Shown in pieces: positions 53,911-63,284 of a stretch of DNA of 64,000 bases. The stretch comes from Herminiimonas sp. (GTDB lineage: Bacteria; Pseudomonadota; Gammaproteobacteria; Burkholderiales; Burkholderiaceae_D): the NCBI GenBank assembly GCA_028292265.1, contig JAQGMR010000051.1:1-64000 (forward strand), read 5' to 3'. Every line of letters starts with the position of its first letter. The first letter of the stretch is position 1. The notes beneath the pieces were generated by a model, which was not told the origin of the DNA, ran no database searches, and was given only the letters and a program-made list of their open reading frames with translations. The translations under genes and the position numbers were made by a program.

Positions 53911-55020
53911 TCAAGCAAACGGCTTGACGGCATGCATGTCTGGTCGCTCCACAAAGCGCGCCAAATCTTCGGCCAGGCGGCTGCCCATTTGCATGGCGCG
54001 TTTCCAGTCGGCGATGCGCACATCGTGCCGCAAGCCGTGGTGTCCGAAGTCATTACGGTCCGGCAGTTTGGCGCGCGGCAAGCTGGCGATGAATGCGTCT
54101 GACGGTGAGACGAGGATAACGTTATCGAGCCAGTGCCGCCGGGCGCCGACACCAGCGCGGCGCTGCCGCAGCGGCTTGTCGAACCAGCCTGGCACGATGC
54201 GCTCGCCGAAGTGGGGGTACAGCACCAGGCCGTCCGGGGCAATGTCGCAATAGGGGAGGTCAAGGTGATAGTCGATCAGGCCGCCATCCCAGTAGCTGCC
54301 TTTCGGTCCATGGGGAACATCGCGCACTGGCGCCATGATGAAGGGCAGGGTGCCGGACGCGAGAAGGGCGGTCTGCAGATTGTCTGGGGCAAGCGGCGCG
54401 ACGTGGTTGGTGAAGCGGTCGAACGCGGTGGAGACCCAGCCCGCGTCTGCCCGCGGATCGCAAAAAACGACGCGCTCAAGATGAGCGCGCAGCATCGAGC
54501 GTGACACCAGGTTGCTCGCCACCGCCAACCCAAAACCGGCCATGGTAGTGATTCGGCTGCGTGGCGAAGTTAGCAAGGCGCTGCCGCGCGAAGCGATAAC
54601 CTGCAAGCGATGATGGGGATGGTTCAGGACTTCCTGCTCGTGTCCGGCAAACACATCCACCAGCATCTGCGCCATTATTTCCGTGACCTGCTGCGCGGTC
54701 GGTTTGCTGGGGTAGCTTTGCTGGCAGTAGGTGTCTCCGAGCCGCTGGAACGCGGCGACCGGATCGACACAACATGCAGCGGCCATGCGCCACGCTCCGA
54801 TGGAGGCGCCGAGAAGCAGGCGTTGGCGCGGCGCCGCGGACGGCAGCCAGGTGCCGAACAGCCATTGGTCCAGCTTCTGGAAGATCAGCCCCTTGGGCCC
54901 GCCAGCAGCCGCCGGAATCGTGGCAATGTCACCTGGGTGGAGACCGTTGGCGTGGAGATGGGCCAGGGCCTTGGGGCCGGCCTGAATGGAAAGGGAAGGG
55001 TATGAGGTGGAGCTGGACAT
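53911..55020 (-). CDS. Patatin-like phospholipase
   Basis: A 369-aa protein. Patatin signature: glycine-rich oxyanion loop AAAGGPKGL (37-45), nucleophile elbow GASIGAW (Ser73) and catalytic Asp in YWDGGLIDYHLD. The frame is open 112 codons upstream of the chosen ATG, but without any family similarity; ATG 55020 gives the typical patatin beginning. It likely cleaves acyl groups from phospholipids or other lipids. No signal peptide, so it may act in the cytoplasm or be secreted by other routes. Confidence 0.88.
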   Translation of the reverse strand: MSSSTSYPSLSIQAGPKALAHLHANGLHPGDIATIPAAAGGPKGLIFQKLDQWLFGTWLPSAAPRQRLLLGASIGAWRMAAACCVDPVAAFQRLGDTYCQQSYPSKPTAQQVTEIMAQMLVDVFAGHEQEVLNHPHHRLQVIASRGSALLTSPRSRITTMAGFGLAVASNLVSRSMLRAHLERVVFCDPRADAGWVSTAFDRFTNHVAPLAPDNLQTALLASGTLPFIMAPVRDVPHGPKGSYWDGGLIDYHLDLPYCDIAPDGLVLYPHFGERIVPGWFDKPLRQRRAGVGARRHWLDNVILVSPSDAFIASLPRAKLPDRNDFGHHGLRHDVRIADWKRAMQMGSRLAEDLARFVERPDMHAVKPFA

Positions 55021-55966
55021 GGGTACTCGACGCAGTGGGGTGCAGGATTCTACCCTGCACGCCTCACTGGCGACCAATGGCAGCACGACTGGCACGAACG
55101 GCATGACTGGCACGAACATCATGAACGTCACGAACCGGTTCGCGGTGCTTGGCGAAGGGTTGTGGCGGCGTTGCGCCACCTCGCTGCGATAAGCGCGACC
55201 GAAACTAGAGCACAGCGTGAAGCCCGGCGCGTCCTGCAGGACGAGCGCCGCGTTGAGGACCGTTCCCCAAGTCTTACTCGTCCATCGTAATCCGCACCCC
55301 ACCTTCGGGTAAGGAGGGCACATCAGGGTCGGGTTCCGGGGTCCACCGGAGTCCATCGATCGATCTGAACATCATCCCTCGCCGCATGACGTGGATAGTT
55401 CTGTTCACGGTGTCGTGCAGGCCAGTTGCCGCTGACGGACGGATAACACGGTTCGCGTCTATGGGAATCGCATTTGGCGACTGGTGCCGGCGCTCAGGCA
55501 GTGGCTGCTTGCAGCGTATCGTTATCAGCGGACGTATCCCGCGGTCGTTTTTATTGTTCATCACGTGTTGGCCTTCCGAAAAGCGTTTCCCTGTGTGGGC
55601 AACTCTTCGGCCGCCTACACTACAGACGTTCCAAAAGGAAATAAGTTCCTGCGCTCAATATTCTTTGTGGAAAATATTGTCGATCCGTCGAAAGTCTGGT
55701 GGGAGGACGTTGAACATTTGCCTGGTAATACAATATGCATGCAGTTGTTTCACCGACATGGGCTGCATAGGTTCGCTCCTCGATATAGGCTCTGGGCGAA
55801 GTTCAAAGGGGCTGACACGGATAGGAGGCCGCATGGAGGCGCAGAACAAAGCCCGAACAAAGCGCAGACCAGCCAGAAAAAGGCAGGCACCAACTCGAAA
55901 ACAAGGCCGAACGCAGAACGGCAGGTTGGGTACCAAGCGAGAACCGAAGCTAACCAGAGGCATTGC
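55021..55966. other. Intergenic region of about 950 bp
   Basis: Between the patatin gene and the response regulator. It contains two 18-bp direct repeats ACTGGCACGAACGGCATG and ACTGGCACGAACATCATG (55088-55105 and 55106-55123), and a short basic ORF next to the regulator (listed separately). A minus-strand frame ending at 55274 has an acidic 37-residue end (TPEPDPDVPSLPEGG) but unclear start. I do not see any other gene. Confidence 0.4.
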
Positions 55967-55982
55967 ATGCGACTGCTGTTAA
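55833..55982 (+). CDS. Possible short basic leader ORF before the response regulator
   Basis: A 49-aa frame with AGGAGG 4 bases before ATG, a third Lys/Arg (KRRPARKRQ and similar) and a Cys-rich end CDCC. Its end overlaps the regulator start (55967) by 16 bases in another frame, which would allow translational coupling. The composition might simply reflect simple-sequence DNA, so evidence is modest. Confidence 0.3.
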   Translation: MEAQNKARTKRRPARKRQAPTRKQGRTQNGRLGTKREPKLTRGIACDCC

Positions 55983-56629
55983 TTGAAGACGACAGGATGA
56001 TCGGCGAGAGTGTGCGCAAGGGCCTGCGCCAGGACGGCTTTACCGTGGACTGGGTTCAGGACGGCCGGTCGGGCGAGACCGCGCTGCTGGAAGGTGTCCA
56101 TGATTTGTTGCTGCTGGATCTCGGTCTGCCGGGCAAGGAAGGAATTGAGGTGCTCAAGACCCTGCGCAAAAAGGGCAACATGATTCCGGTCCTGATCCTG
56201 ACCGCGCGCGATGCGCTGGCCGACCGGGTCGGCGGCCTGTCCGCTGGCGCCGACGATTACCTGATCAAGCCCTTCGATTTTGAGGAGCTTGCCGCGCGCA
56301 TTCACGCCATACTGCGGCGCAAGTCGGGCCGCACAGAAACGCTGATGCGCCATGGCCCCGTCACCCTTGATCCGGCCAGCCGCCATGTCACGCTCAATGG
56401 CAACCCGGTCAATCTTTCAGCACGTGAATTTGCGCTACTGGAAGCGCTGCTGGACCGTCCCGGCACTGTATTGTCGGTGCCGCAGCTTGAAGAAAAAATC
56501 TACGGATGGAATGAGGAAGTCGGCAGCAACGCGGTGGAAGTGCACATCCACGCATTGCGCAAAAAACTTGGCGCCGACCTGATCCGCAATGTGCGCGGCG
56601 TCGGCTACGTTATTCACAAGGTCTCATGA
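55967..56629 (+). CDS. qseB: OmpR-family response regulator (QseB/PmrA-like)
   Basis: A 220-aa protein. Receiver domain with acidic pair (IEDDR), phosphoacceptor Asp51 (LLLLDLGLPG), Thr (LILTARD) and Lys (LIKPFDF); winged-helix DNA-binding domain at about 125-218 with VGSNAVEVHIHALRKKLG. It belongs to the QseB/PmrA/BasR group by sequence style. It overlaps the kinase gene by ATGA. A PmrA/QseB-type box lies ahead of the protease gene at 57941-57957. Confidence 0.92.
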   Translation: MRLLLIEDDRMIGESVRKGLRQDGFTVDWVQDGRSGETALLEGVHDLLLLDLGLPGKEGIEVLKTLRKKGNMIPVLILTARDALADRVGGLSAGADDYLIKPFDFEELAARIHAILRRKSGRTETLMRHGPVTLDPASRHVTLNGNPVNLSAREFALLEALLDRPGTVLSVPQLEEKIYGWNEEVGSNAVEVHIHALRKKLGADLIRNVRGVGYVIHKVS

Positions 56630-57945
56630 ATTCAATTCGACGCACCTTGCTGCTTTGGCTTTTCGTCGGGCTCTCTGCCGGCTTGCTGCTGGCTGGCGGC
56701 CTGCTCTACATCCAGGCGCGCAAGGAAGCCAACCAGATTTTCGACTACCAGATGAAGCAGGTGGCGGCGTCGCTGCCGCATCAGGCTTTCAGCCCGGTAG
56801 CGCCGAACCGGCCTGAACAGCCGGACTTCGAGAACGATATCGTGATCCAGATCTGGGATGGGCAAGGCTTGCGGATCTATCACTCGCATGAACCGAGCAG
56901 CCTGCCGCAACGTGCCGAGCTCGGCTTTTCCAATGTTGCCACTGCCACCGGCAACTGGCGCGTCTACAGCGCCCAACATGGCGATACGGTGGTCCAGGTG
57001 GCCCAGCCAACTTCGGCGCGACGGGCGGTCGCCGCGGACATGGCGCTGAAGACCGTGACGCCGATGTTCCTGCTGTTTCCTTTTTTGGGCGCACTAATCT
57101 GGATTGGCGTGGGCAAGGGCTTGCAGCCGGTGCAGCGTGTCGCTGCCGACGTCAAGGCGCGCGATGCCGGCAGCCTGGCACCGGTGTCGGATGCCAATCT
57201 GCCGGAAGAGATCCAGCCGCTGACGCATGCGCTGAATGGCTTGCTTGGGCGGCTCGACCATGCCATCCATGCACAGCGCGCTTTCGTCGCCGATGCGGCG
57301 CATGAACTCAAGACGCCGCTCACCGCGTTGAAGCTGCAATTGCAACTGGTGGAACGCGCGCCAGACGAGACGGAGCGCAGCGTGGCGCTCGCAGCGTTGA
57401 AGCATGGGCTGGAGCGCGCGAATCGCCTCGTGCAGCAGCTGCTCACGCTGGCCCAACAAGAACCCGGTGCGGCACCAGCGGTGCGTCAGCCGGTGGAGCT
57501 TGGCGCCCTGGCGCGCGAGGTGGTTGGCACGCTGTCGCCGGCCGCCGCGGAGAAGCAGATCGACCTTGGCCTGTCCTCCGGGGTGCCGGCAATCGTGAAC
57601 GCTGATCCCGATGCACTGCGCATACTTCTCAACAATCTGGTCGACAATGCGTTGCGTTACACGCCAGATGGCGGCCGGGTCGACGTAACGGTATGCAAGG
57701 ATGCCAGCGGTTGTCAGGTCGTGGTGCAGGACACTGGGCCCGGCATTCCTGTGGCAGATCTCGAGCGCGTGTTCGACCGCTTCTATCGCATACCCGGCAC
57801 ATGGGTCGAAGGCAGCGGGCTCGGTTTGGCAATTGCGCGCCAGATTGCTGACAGCAACGGTGCCCGGATCGTGTTGCGCAACACCAATCCGGGACTTGAG
57901 GTTTCGGTGATTTTTGCGAAAGAATTGCGTACTGCGGGAGCTTAA
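56626..57945 (+). CDS. qseC: Sensor histidine kinase (QseC-like)
   Basis: A 439-aa protein with two membrane helices (about 7-28 and 143-165) enclosing a periplasmic sensor domain of about 115 residues, HisKA with His226 (AHELKTPLTALKLQLQL), and HATPase with N-box NNLVDNALRYTPDGG, G1 VVQDTGPGIP and G2 GSGLGLAIA. Architecture as QseC/PmrB. The start lies in the ATGA overlap with the regulator gene. The stop codon is inside a CTTAAG direct repeat box. Confidence 0.92.
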   Translation: MNSIRRTLLLWLFVGLSAGLLLAGGLLYIQARKEANQIFDYQMKQVAASLPHQAFSPVAPNRPEQPDFENDIVIQIWDGQGLRIYHSHEPSSLPQRAELGFSNVATATGNWRVYSAQHGDTVVQVAQPTSARRAVAADMALKTVTPMFLLFPFLGALIWIGVGKGLQPVQRVAADVKARDAGSLAPVSDANLPEEIQPLTHALNGLLGRLDHAIHAQRAFVADAAHELKTPLTALKLQLQLVERAPDETERSVALAALKHGLERANRLVQQLLTLAQQEPGAAPAVRQPVELGALAREVVGTLSPAAAEKQIDLGLSSGVPAIVNADPDALRILLNNLVDNALRYTPDGGRVDVTVCKDASGCQVVVQDTGPGIPVADLERVFDRFYRIPGTWVEGSGLGLAIARQIADSNGARIVLRNTNPGLEVSVIFAKELRTAGA

Positions 57946-57957
57946 GCTTCTCTTAAG
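57941..57957 (+). promoter_or_regulatory. CTTAAG-N5-CTTAAG box (PmrA/QseB type)
   Basis: CTTAAG at 57941-57946 and again at 57952-57957, 5 bp apart, so one helical turn between centres. This matches the known PmrA/BasR and QseB half-site rule (TTAAG repeats spaced by 5). It overlaps the kinase stop and lies 47 bp before the protease ATG, a place fit for a promoter operator. Confidence 0.6.
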
Positions 57958-58004
57958 TCTGCCTGCCTACGATGCACTCATTGAGAATCCTTCAGGAGTG
58001 CAGC

Positions 58005-59492
58005 ATGAACCGAAAAAACTTGGTACGCAGCGCGATCGCAACGGCCGTTGTTGTCCTCACTCTTGGCGGCGTTGCGCACTACGAGAATCCCCAGTGGGGC
58101 CTGGCGCACGCCGCCGTCGCCCCTGAGCAAAACACCAATCCACCGCAAGCCGTGGCGACTACCGTGCCGGGCCTCGCCACGGCCACTGACTTCTCCGGCA
58201 TCGTCGAGCGCTACGGCCCGGCTGTTGTGAACATCAGCGTGGTCAGCAAGGCCGAGCGCACGCCAACCGCCGGCCGGGAACAGGGCGAGGGTGATGACGA
58301 ATCCGACCCGTTCTCCCAGCTGTTTCCCGACTTCGGCCAACGCCGCTTTCGGCCGGGTCCGGCGCCACTGGTGCGCGGGCTCGGTTCCGGCTTCATCATC
58401 AGTCCGGACGGCCTGATTCTTACGAACGCCCATGTGGTGGCAGGCGCCCAGGAAGTCACCGTCAAGCTGACCGACCGCCGTGAATTCAAGGCCAAGGTGC
58501 TGGGCTTCGACAAGCAGTCGGATATTGCAGTAATTCGCATCCCGGCTACCAACCTTCCGACGGTCCGCATTGGCGATCCGGCCAAAGTGAAGGTGGGCGA
58601 ACCGGTGCTGGCGATCGGCTCCCCTTATGGGTTCGAGAATACTGCTACAGCGGGCATCGTTAGTGCGACGTCGCGCTCGCTACCGGATGAAACCTATGTG
58701 CCGTTCATCCAGACCGACGTTGCCGTCAATCCCGGAAACTCCGGCGGCCCGCTATTCAATCTCAGGGGCGAAGTCATCGGGATCAACTCGCAAATATACA
58801 GCCGCACTGGCGGCTACCAGGGACTGTCGTTTTCGATTCCGATCGACGTGGCGACACGGGTGCAGCAGCAACTCGTGGCGCATGGGAAGGTCTCACGCGG
58901 CCGCCTCGGCGTCAGTGTGCAGGACGTGACGCAGGCTCTCGCCAATTCCTTTGGGCTCAAGACAGTTGCGGGCGCGCTCGTCGGCTCAGTCGAGACCGGT
59001 AGCCCGGCAGACAAGGCCGGCCTGAAAACCGGCGACGTTATTGTCGGCATCAACGGCAAAAAGGTAGATCGTTCTTCGGATTTGCCGGCGCAGGTTGCCA
59101 CCATGCCGCCCGGCACCTCCACGAAACTCGATGTAATTCGTGGTGGCGCGTCGCAATCCCTGTCCGTGACGCTCGGAGAATCCAAAGAAGCGCAAGTCGC
59201 TCGCAACGATCAGGGTGGTGCCGACGAGGGACGTCTTGGCCTGGCGGTTCGTCCGCTGGCGAGGGAAGAGCAGAAGCAGATCGGCACCAATGGTGGCTTG
59301 CTGGTCGAGAACGCCAGCGGTGCCGCGGCACGTTCAGGCATCCAGCCCGGTGACATCCTGCTTGCCATTAACGGTACCCCAATCACGAGCGTCGATCAGT
59401 TGCGCACCATGGCGCAAAAGGCGGGCAAGAATATCGCTCTGCTGGTCCAGCGCGAGAGCGCGAAGATATTTGTTCCGATTGATCTTGGCTGA
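58005..59492 (+). CDS. mucD: Periplasmic serine endoprotease, DegP/MucD (Do) family
   Basis: A 495-aa protein. Signal peptide (about 1-36), trypsin-like domain with His143 (LTNAHVVAG), Asp173 (KQSDIAVIRI) and Ser246 (NPGNSGGPL), then two PDZ domains (about 290-370 and 400-490). CAGGAG precedes the ATG. It degrades or refolds misfolded envelope proteins. It follows a two-component pair with an operator-like box between, suggesting control by that pair and a role in envelope-stress response. Confidence 0.94.
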   Translation: MNRKNLVRSAIATAVVVLTLGGVAHYENPQWGLAHAAVAPEQNTNPPQAVATTVPGLATATDFSGIVERYGPAVVNISVVSKAERTPTAGREQGEGDDESDPFSQLFPDFGQRRFRPGPAPLVRGLGSGFIISPDGLILTNAHVVAGAQEVTVKLTDRREFKAKVLGFDKQSDIAVIRIPATNLPTVRIGDPAKVKVGEPVLAIGSPYGFENTATAGIVSATSRSLPDETYVPFIQTDVAVNPGNSGGPLFNLRGEVIGINSQIYSRTGGYQGLSFSIPIDVATRVQQQLVAHGKVSRGRLGVSVQDVTQALANSFGLKTVAGALVGSVETGSPADKAGLKTGDVIVGINGKKVDRSSDLPAQVATMPPGTSTKLDVIRGGASQSLSVTLGESKEAQVARNDQGGADEGRLGLAVRPLAREEQKQIGTNGGLLVENASGAAARSGIQPGDILLAINGTPITSVDQLRTMAQKAGKNIALLVQRESAKIFVPIDLG

Positions 59493-59573
59493 TTGGCGGG
59501 TGCAGGCCGCGGGCTGCCTGCTATGAGTCCGTAACGATCCCTCGTTCCCTCCAGGCAGATCAACTGCCTGTTT

Positions 59574-59606
59574 CGGCACCGCCTTTGCGGTGCCGTTTTT
59601 TTTTTT
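59574..59606 (+). terminator. Strong rho-independent terminator after the protease gene
   Basis: 9-bp perfect stem CGGCACCGC (59574-59582) / GCGGTGCCG (59587-59595), CTTT loop, then 11 T. It ends the regulator-kinase-protease unit. Confidence 0.95.
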
Positions 59607-59700
59607 GCAATGCGTGCGCTCGACCCGTAAGCTTGCGTGAAGCCGATGGCTTGCGCAGGCCGGCCGGGCCGGCGCTCAAGCACCATGTGGCCGCCGTCGA

Positions 59701-61500
59701 TCAGCCTTTCTTCGACGGCCCGTGAGGAAATAGCGAGTCCCAAACTTCCTTGAAGGTTGCGGTGACGACGCCGATTGCATCCGGGTCCCGACGCAACAGT
59801 GCGGATGCATACGCCTTGGCCTGTTTTTGCGACACATGCGGCGGCAGCGGTGGCACGTCGGGGTCGGTCACCATTTCAAGCACCGTTGGCACTTCGGACG
59901 AGAAGGCTTTTTCCCATGCCGGCCCGACGTCTTCCGGCCGCTTGACGCGGATGCCGCGAAGCCCGAGCAGGTCGGCATAGCCGGCATACGGAAACTCGGG
60001 CAAGCTCTGCGAAGTGACGAATTTTGGATCGCCTTCCGTCGCCCGCTGTTCCCATGTGACTTCGTTAAGATCACCGTTGTTGAGCACCATGATGGTCAAG
60101 CGCGGATTACCCCATTTGCGCCACGTGTCGGCAATGGTAATGAGCCCGTTGATACCGTTCATTTGCATGGCGCCGTCGCCCACAAGTGCTACCACATGGC
60201 GCTCCGGATGAGCGTATTTTGCGGCGATGGCGTAAGGCACTGCGCAGCCCATTGTGGCAAGGGTGCCCGAGAGCGATGCAAGCATGCCACGCCTGATCTT
60301 GACGTCACGCGCATACCAGTTGGTGGCTGTGCCCGAATCACAGGTGATGATGCAGTTGTCGGGCAGACGTGGGGACAATTCCCGAAACACCCGCTGCGGA
60401 TTGATCGGGTTGGCGTCGTTCATGGCGCGCGCGTCCAGCACTTCCCACCAGCGCGCGACGTTCTTTTCTATTTCATCCCGCCACGCGGTTTCTGCATTCT
60501 GTCGCAGGTATGGAATCAGTGCGCGCAGGGTAGCCTTGCTGTCGCCGACAAGTCCAAGCTCCATGGGGTAGCGCAGGTTGAGCATGCGACCATCGATATC
60601 GATTTGCACGCCGCGCGCCTGGCCTTCTTTGGGGAGAAATTCGGCGTAGGGAAATGAGGAACCAACCATCAACAGCGTGTCGCATCCATTCATCATGTCC
60701 CAGCTTGGCTTGGTGCCGAGAAGACCGATCGAGCCAGTCACGAACGGCAGGTCGTCTGGCACTGCCGCCTTGCCCAGCAGCGCCTTGGCAATGCCGGCAC
60801 CAAGCAGGTTGGCAACCTCGATGATTTCAGCGGTGGCATCCAGCGCTCCTGCTCCCACCAGCATCGCGACTTTTTTCCCCTGATTCAGAATATCGGCCGC
60901 GCGGACCAGATCAGCTTCAGCCGGCACGCTGTGCCGCGCTGTGAAGCCGATGCCGGTATGCACTGTCCCGTGTTCTCGCGGCGGCTCCACCGCTTTCAAC
61001 GTCTGCACGTCGTTCGGGAGCACGATGCAGGTTACCGAGCGCTGGTCACGCGCAATGCGGACGGCGCGGTCCACCACATGGCGGACCTGCTCTGGCGTGG
61101 TGACCATCTGCACGTACTCATGCGCTACATCCTTGAACAGCGACAGCAGATCGACCTCCTGCTGGTAGTCGCCGCCCAGAGCCATGCGGTTCTGCTGGCC
61201 AATGATGGCCACGACCGGTTGATGGTCCATTTTTGCATCATAGAGGCCATTGAGCAGGTGAATGGCGCCCGGGCCAGAGGTTGCGATGCAGACGCCGACT
61301 TCACCGGTAAATTTGGCATGCGCACATGCCATGAAGGCGGCTAGCTCTTCATGCCGGGCCTGCACCAGTTCAAGTTTTCCTTCGGCGCGTCGCAGGGCGC
61401 CCATCACGCCATTGATACCATCCCCGGGGTAGCCGTAAACGCGGCTGATGCCCCAGGCAGCGAGGCGATTCACCAAAAAATCACTGACGTTTTCAGCCAT
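59701..61500 (-). CDS. ThDP-dependent enzyme, pyruvate oxidase/PoxB-like
   Basis: A 599-aa protein with the three-domain plan of acetolactate-synthase/PoxB enzymes. N-terminal PYR domain with catalytic Glu in ARHEELAAF (about residue 50), central domain, and PP domain with GDGAMQMNG ... VLNN (ThDP motif). GGAG before the ATG at 61500 supports this start over a frame open to 62100. PoxB decarboxylates pyruvate to acetate with quinone as acceptor; the exact substrate is uncertain. It is divergent from a double PRC-barrel gene. Confidence 0.88.
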   Translation of the reverse strand: MAENVSDFLVNRLAAWGISRVYGYPGDGINGVMGALRRAEGKLELVQARHEELAAFMACAHAKFTGEVGVCIATSGPGAIHLLNGLYDAKMDHQPVVAIIGQQNRMALGGDYQQEVDLLSLFKDVAHEYVQMVTTPEQVRHVVDRAVRIARDQRSVTCIVLPNDVQTLKAVEPPREHGTVHTGIGFTARHSVPAEADLVRAADILNQGKKVAMLVGAGALDATAEIIEVANLLGAGIAKALLGKAAVPDDLPFVTGSIGLLGTKPSWDMMNGCDTLLMVGSSFPYAEFLPKEGQARGVQIDIDGRMLNLRYPMELGLVGDSKATLRALIPYLRQNAETAWRDEIEKNVARWWEVLDARAMNDANPINPQRVFRELSPRLPDNCIITCDSGTATNWYARDVKIRRGMLASLSGTLATMGCAVPYAIAAKYAHPERHVVALVGDGAMQMNGINGLITIADTWRKWGNPRLTIMVLNNGDLNEVTWEQRATEGDPKFVTSQSLPEFPYAGYADLLGLRGIRVKRPEDVGPAWEKAFSSEVPTVLEMVTDPDVPPLPPHVSQKQAKAYASALLRRDPDAIGVVTATFKEVWDSLFPHGPSKKG

Positions 61501-61806
61501 CTCGTTGCTCCGGTTCCAGTGCTCGGAACGCGCAAATCCGCAAGCACCGTGCCAAGGAACGGCGCGGCGAAGCGCTGCTGGCCGGGCGGCATCGCTCCAC
61601 GGCGCGAAGATGGCTGGGAGCCAACGATCGTTACGCCGCGCTCGTGCCTCGTGCAATAAATTACCTGCCATCTGTAAAAACTGCCCGAACAACAGCAATC
61701 CCCGTTCTTCATGTGGGACCTTGCCTTCCGGGTGCGTTTTTTGCATCGCATTAAAATCCTGACGACATCTTTTCCGCTTGGCGGAGACTTTTTTAACGAG
61801 GCCGGC

Positions 61807-62571
61807 ATGCTGCACAGCGCGAGAAATCTGGAAGGGTTTGCCGTAAGCGCCACCGATGGCGAGCTGGGCAAGATTGAAGACATCTATGTCGACGACGTGA
61901 AGTGGGCGATCCGCTATTTCGTGGTCGCGGCCGGGCCAGGGGCGAATGGCCGCACGGTCCTGCTTTCGCCGTTGTCTATCGATGATATCGATTGGCCAAA
62001 CATGAAGATGCGCATGAAGCTTTCGCGCGACCAGGTCGCAAAAAGCCCGGACATTGACCTCTCCAAACCGGTAACGCGGGAACATGAACATGCGCTCCAC
62101 CGTTACTATGATTATTCGCCCTACTGGAGCGGGCCGGAGCTATGGGGCTACAGCATCATTGCGCCGGTTCTGGAAAGCCGATCCTACGGCGAGCACATCA
62201 TCAACAAGGTGCATGACGACGCCGAGAAGGCGCGCGCTGAGCACTCGCATCTCCGTAGCGGCAAGTCCCTGATCGGATATCACCTTCAGGCGACGGATCA
62301 GGAATTTGGTCGGGTGGTGAACTGCCTGGTGGACGATGGCGATTGGTCCATCCGCTTCATCGTGGTTGGCACTGGCGTTTGGCTGGACGGGAAGGACTTG
62401 CTGATTTCGCCGCGCCGCTTTGACCACGTTGACTGGAATGAGAAGTCGTTCCACGTGAATGCCGATCGCGGCGAAGTAGAAGCCTGCCCCGACTATGACT
62501 CGCTAAATCCTCCAAAGCCGGGGAGCCAGGCAGACCTTTACAGGCATGGTATTCCACGACGCGGGGCTTGA
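61807..62571 (+). CDS. Double PRC-barrel domain protein
   Basis: A 254-aa protein with two PRC-barrel domains, at about residues 5-75 (LEGFAVSATDGELGKIEDIY) and 150-225 (LIGYHLQATDQEFGRVVNCL); each ends with an SxxxxDxxDW motif. Start 61807 chosen because the first domain begins at once. PRC barrels bind RNA-processing or photosynthetic complexes, but in many soil bacteria such paired proteins are of unknown stress-related role. Divergent from the PoxB-like gene with 306 bp between starts. Confidence 0.87.
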   Translation: MLHSARNLEGFAVSATDGELGKIEDIYVDDVKWAIRYFVVAAGPGANGRTVLLSPLSIDDIDWPNMKMRMKLSRDQVAKSPDIDLSKPVTREHEHALHRYYDYSPYWSGPELWGYSIIAPVLESRSYGEHIINKVHDDAEKARAEHSHLRSGKSLIGYHLQATDQEFGRVVNCLVDDGDWSIRFIVVGTGVWLDGKDLLISPRRFDHVDWNEKSFHVNADRGEVEACPDYDSLNPPKPGSQADLYRHGIPRRGA

Positions 62572-62941
62572 GGCTGGCGGAGCGATGCTCGTGGCGCCAG
62601 TTTGCGCCATGGGTTTGTGTCTGCTTTGGGATGCGTTGCCAGTTTCCTTATTTGAGCAGCAGAGACGTTGCGCTGCGTGCGCTATAAGACAAGCCGCCCC
62701 ACCTTTGTTCCGTCCTGGCTGGTTTAAAAAACAAGAAACCAGATGAAACAAGTCCTTTTACTCGTCGCAATATTAGGTCATGATGGCGGCTAACAATTTA
62801 ATCCAGTAAAGCCTCGGCGGGACTCGCTGTTCCGACGCATCTGACGCTGTTTGTTCCTCTGTGTATTATCAAAACAGTCATCTTGCAACTGGCCAAAATT
62901 GGCATAGGTGCAATTAATCGACATGAGAGAGGACCAGAGCA
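62572..62941. other. Intergenic region of 370 bp
   Basis: AT-richer than its surroundings in places (62700-62880), holding the likely promoter of the next gene. No gene or repeat seen. Confidence 0.4.
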
Positions 62942-63241
62942 ATGAACAGTGACAGCCAGCCTGAGCAACGCGGATACGACCCGGACAATCTGCTTGGCTC
63001 ATTGATCGGAAAGTTGAAGTTGAAGAACGACGCGGCACTTTCTCGTGCGCTCGAAGTGTCACCTCCGGTTATCAGCAAGATACGGCATCGCAGGCTTCCG
63101 GTGACGGCATCGTTGTTGATCCGGATGCATGAAGTAAGCGCGCTCAGCATCAAGGAGTTGCGCGATTTGCTGGGTGACCGGCGTAACAAGTTCCGCATCA
63201 GCGAGAAGCACTTCAAGCCGAAGTCCACGCCCAACGAGTGA
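62942..63241 (+). CDS. Small XRE-like HTH protein
   Basis: A 99-aa protein. A lambda-repressor-like HTH at about residues 17-75 (KLKNDAALSRALEVSPPVIS, then IRHRRLPVTASLLIRMHEVS). GAGAGGACCAGAGCA lies before the ATG. Similar stand-alone HTH proteins with the phrase VSPPVISKIRHRRLPV are common in Burkholderiales. Target genes are not known. Confidence 0.85.
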   Translation: MNSDSQPEQRGYDPDNLLGSLIGKLKLKNDAALSRALEVSPPVISKIRHRRLPVTASLLIRMHEVSALSIKELRDLLGDRRNKFRISEKHFKPKSTPNE

Positions 63242-63284
63242 CGCCGGCGAGCAAGCGGCATCTCTGGCAGGCGATGCAGGGTGA

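Noticed and set aside
53911..55356. Longer version of the patatin-like protein
   Set aside because: The 112 extra N-terminal residues come from non-coding sequence with short tandem repeats, and the patatin domain begins just after ATG 55020.
59701..62100. Extended 799-residue form of the PoxB-like enzyme
   Set aside because: The extra part runs through the divergent PRC-barrel gene; the ATG at 61500 has a ribosome binding site and a standard family start.
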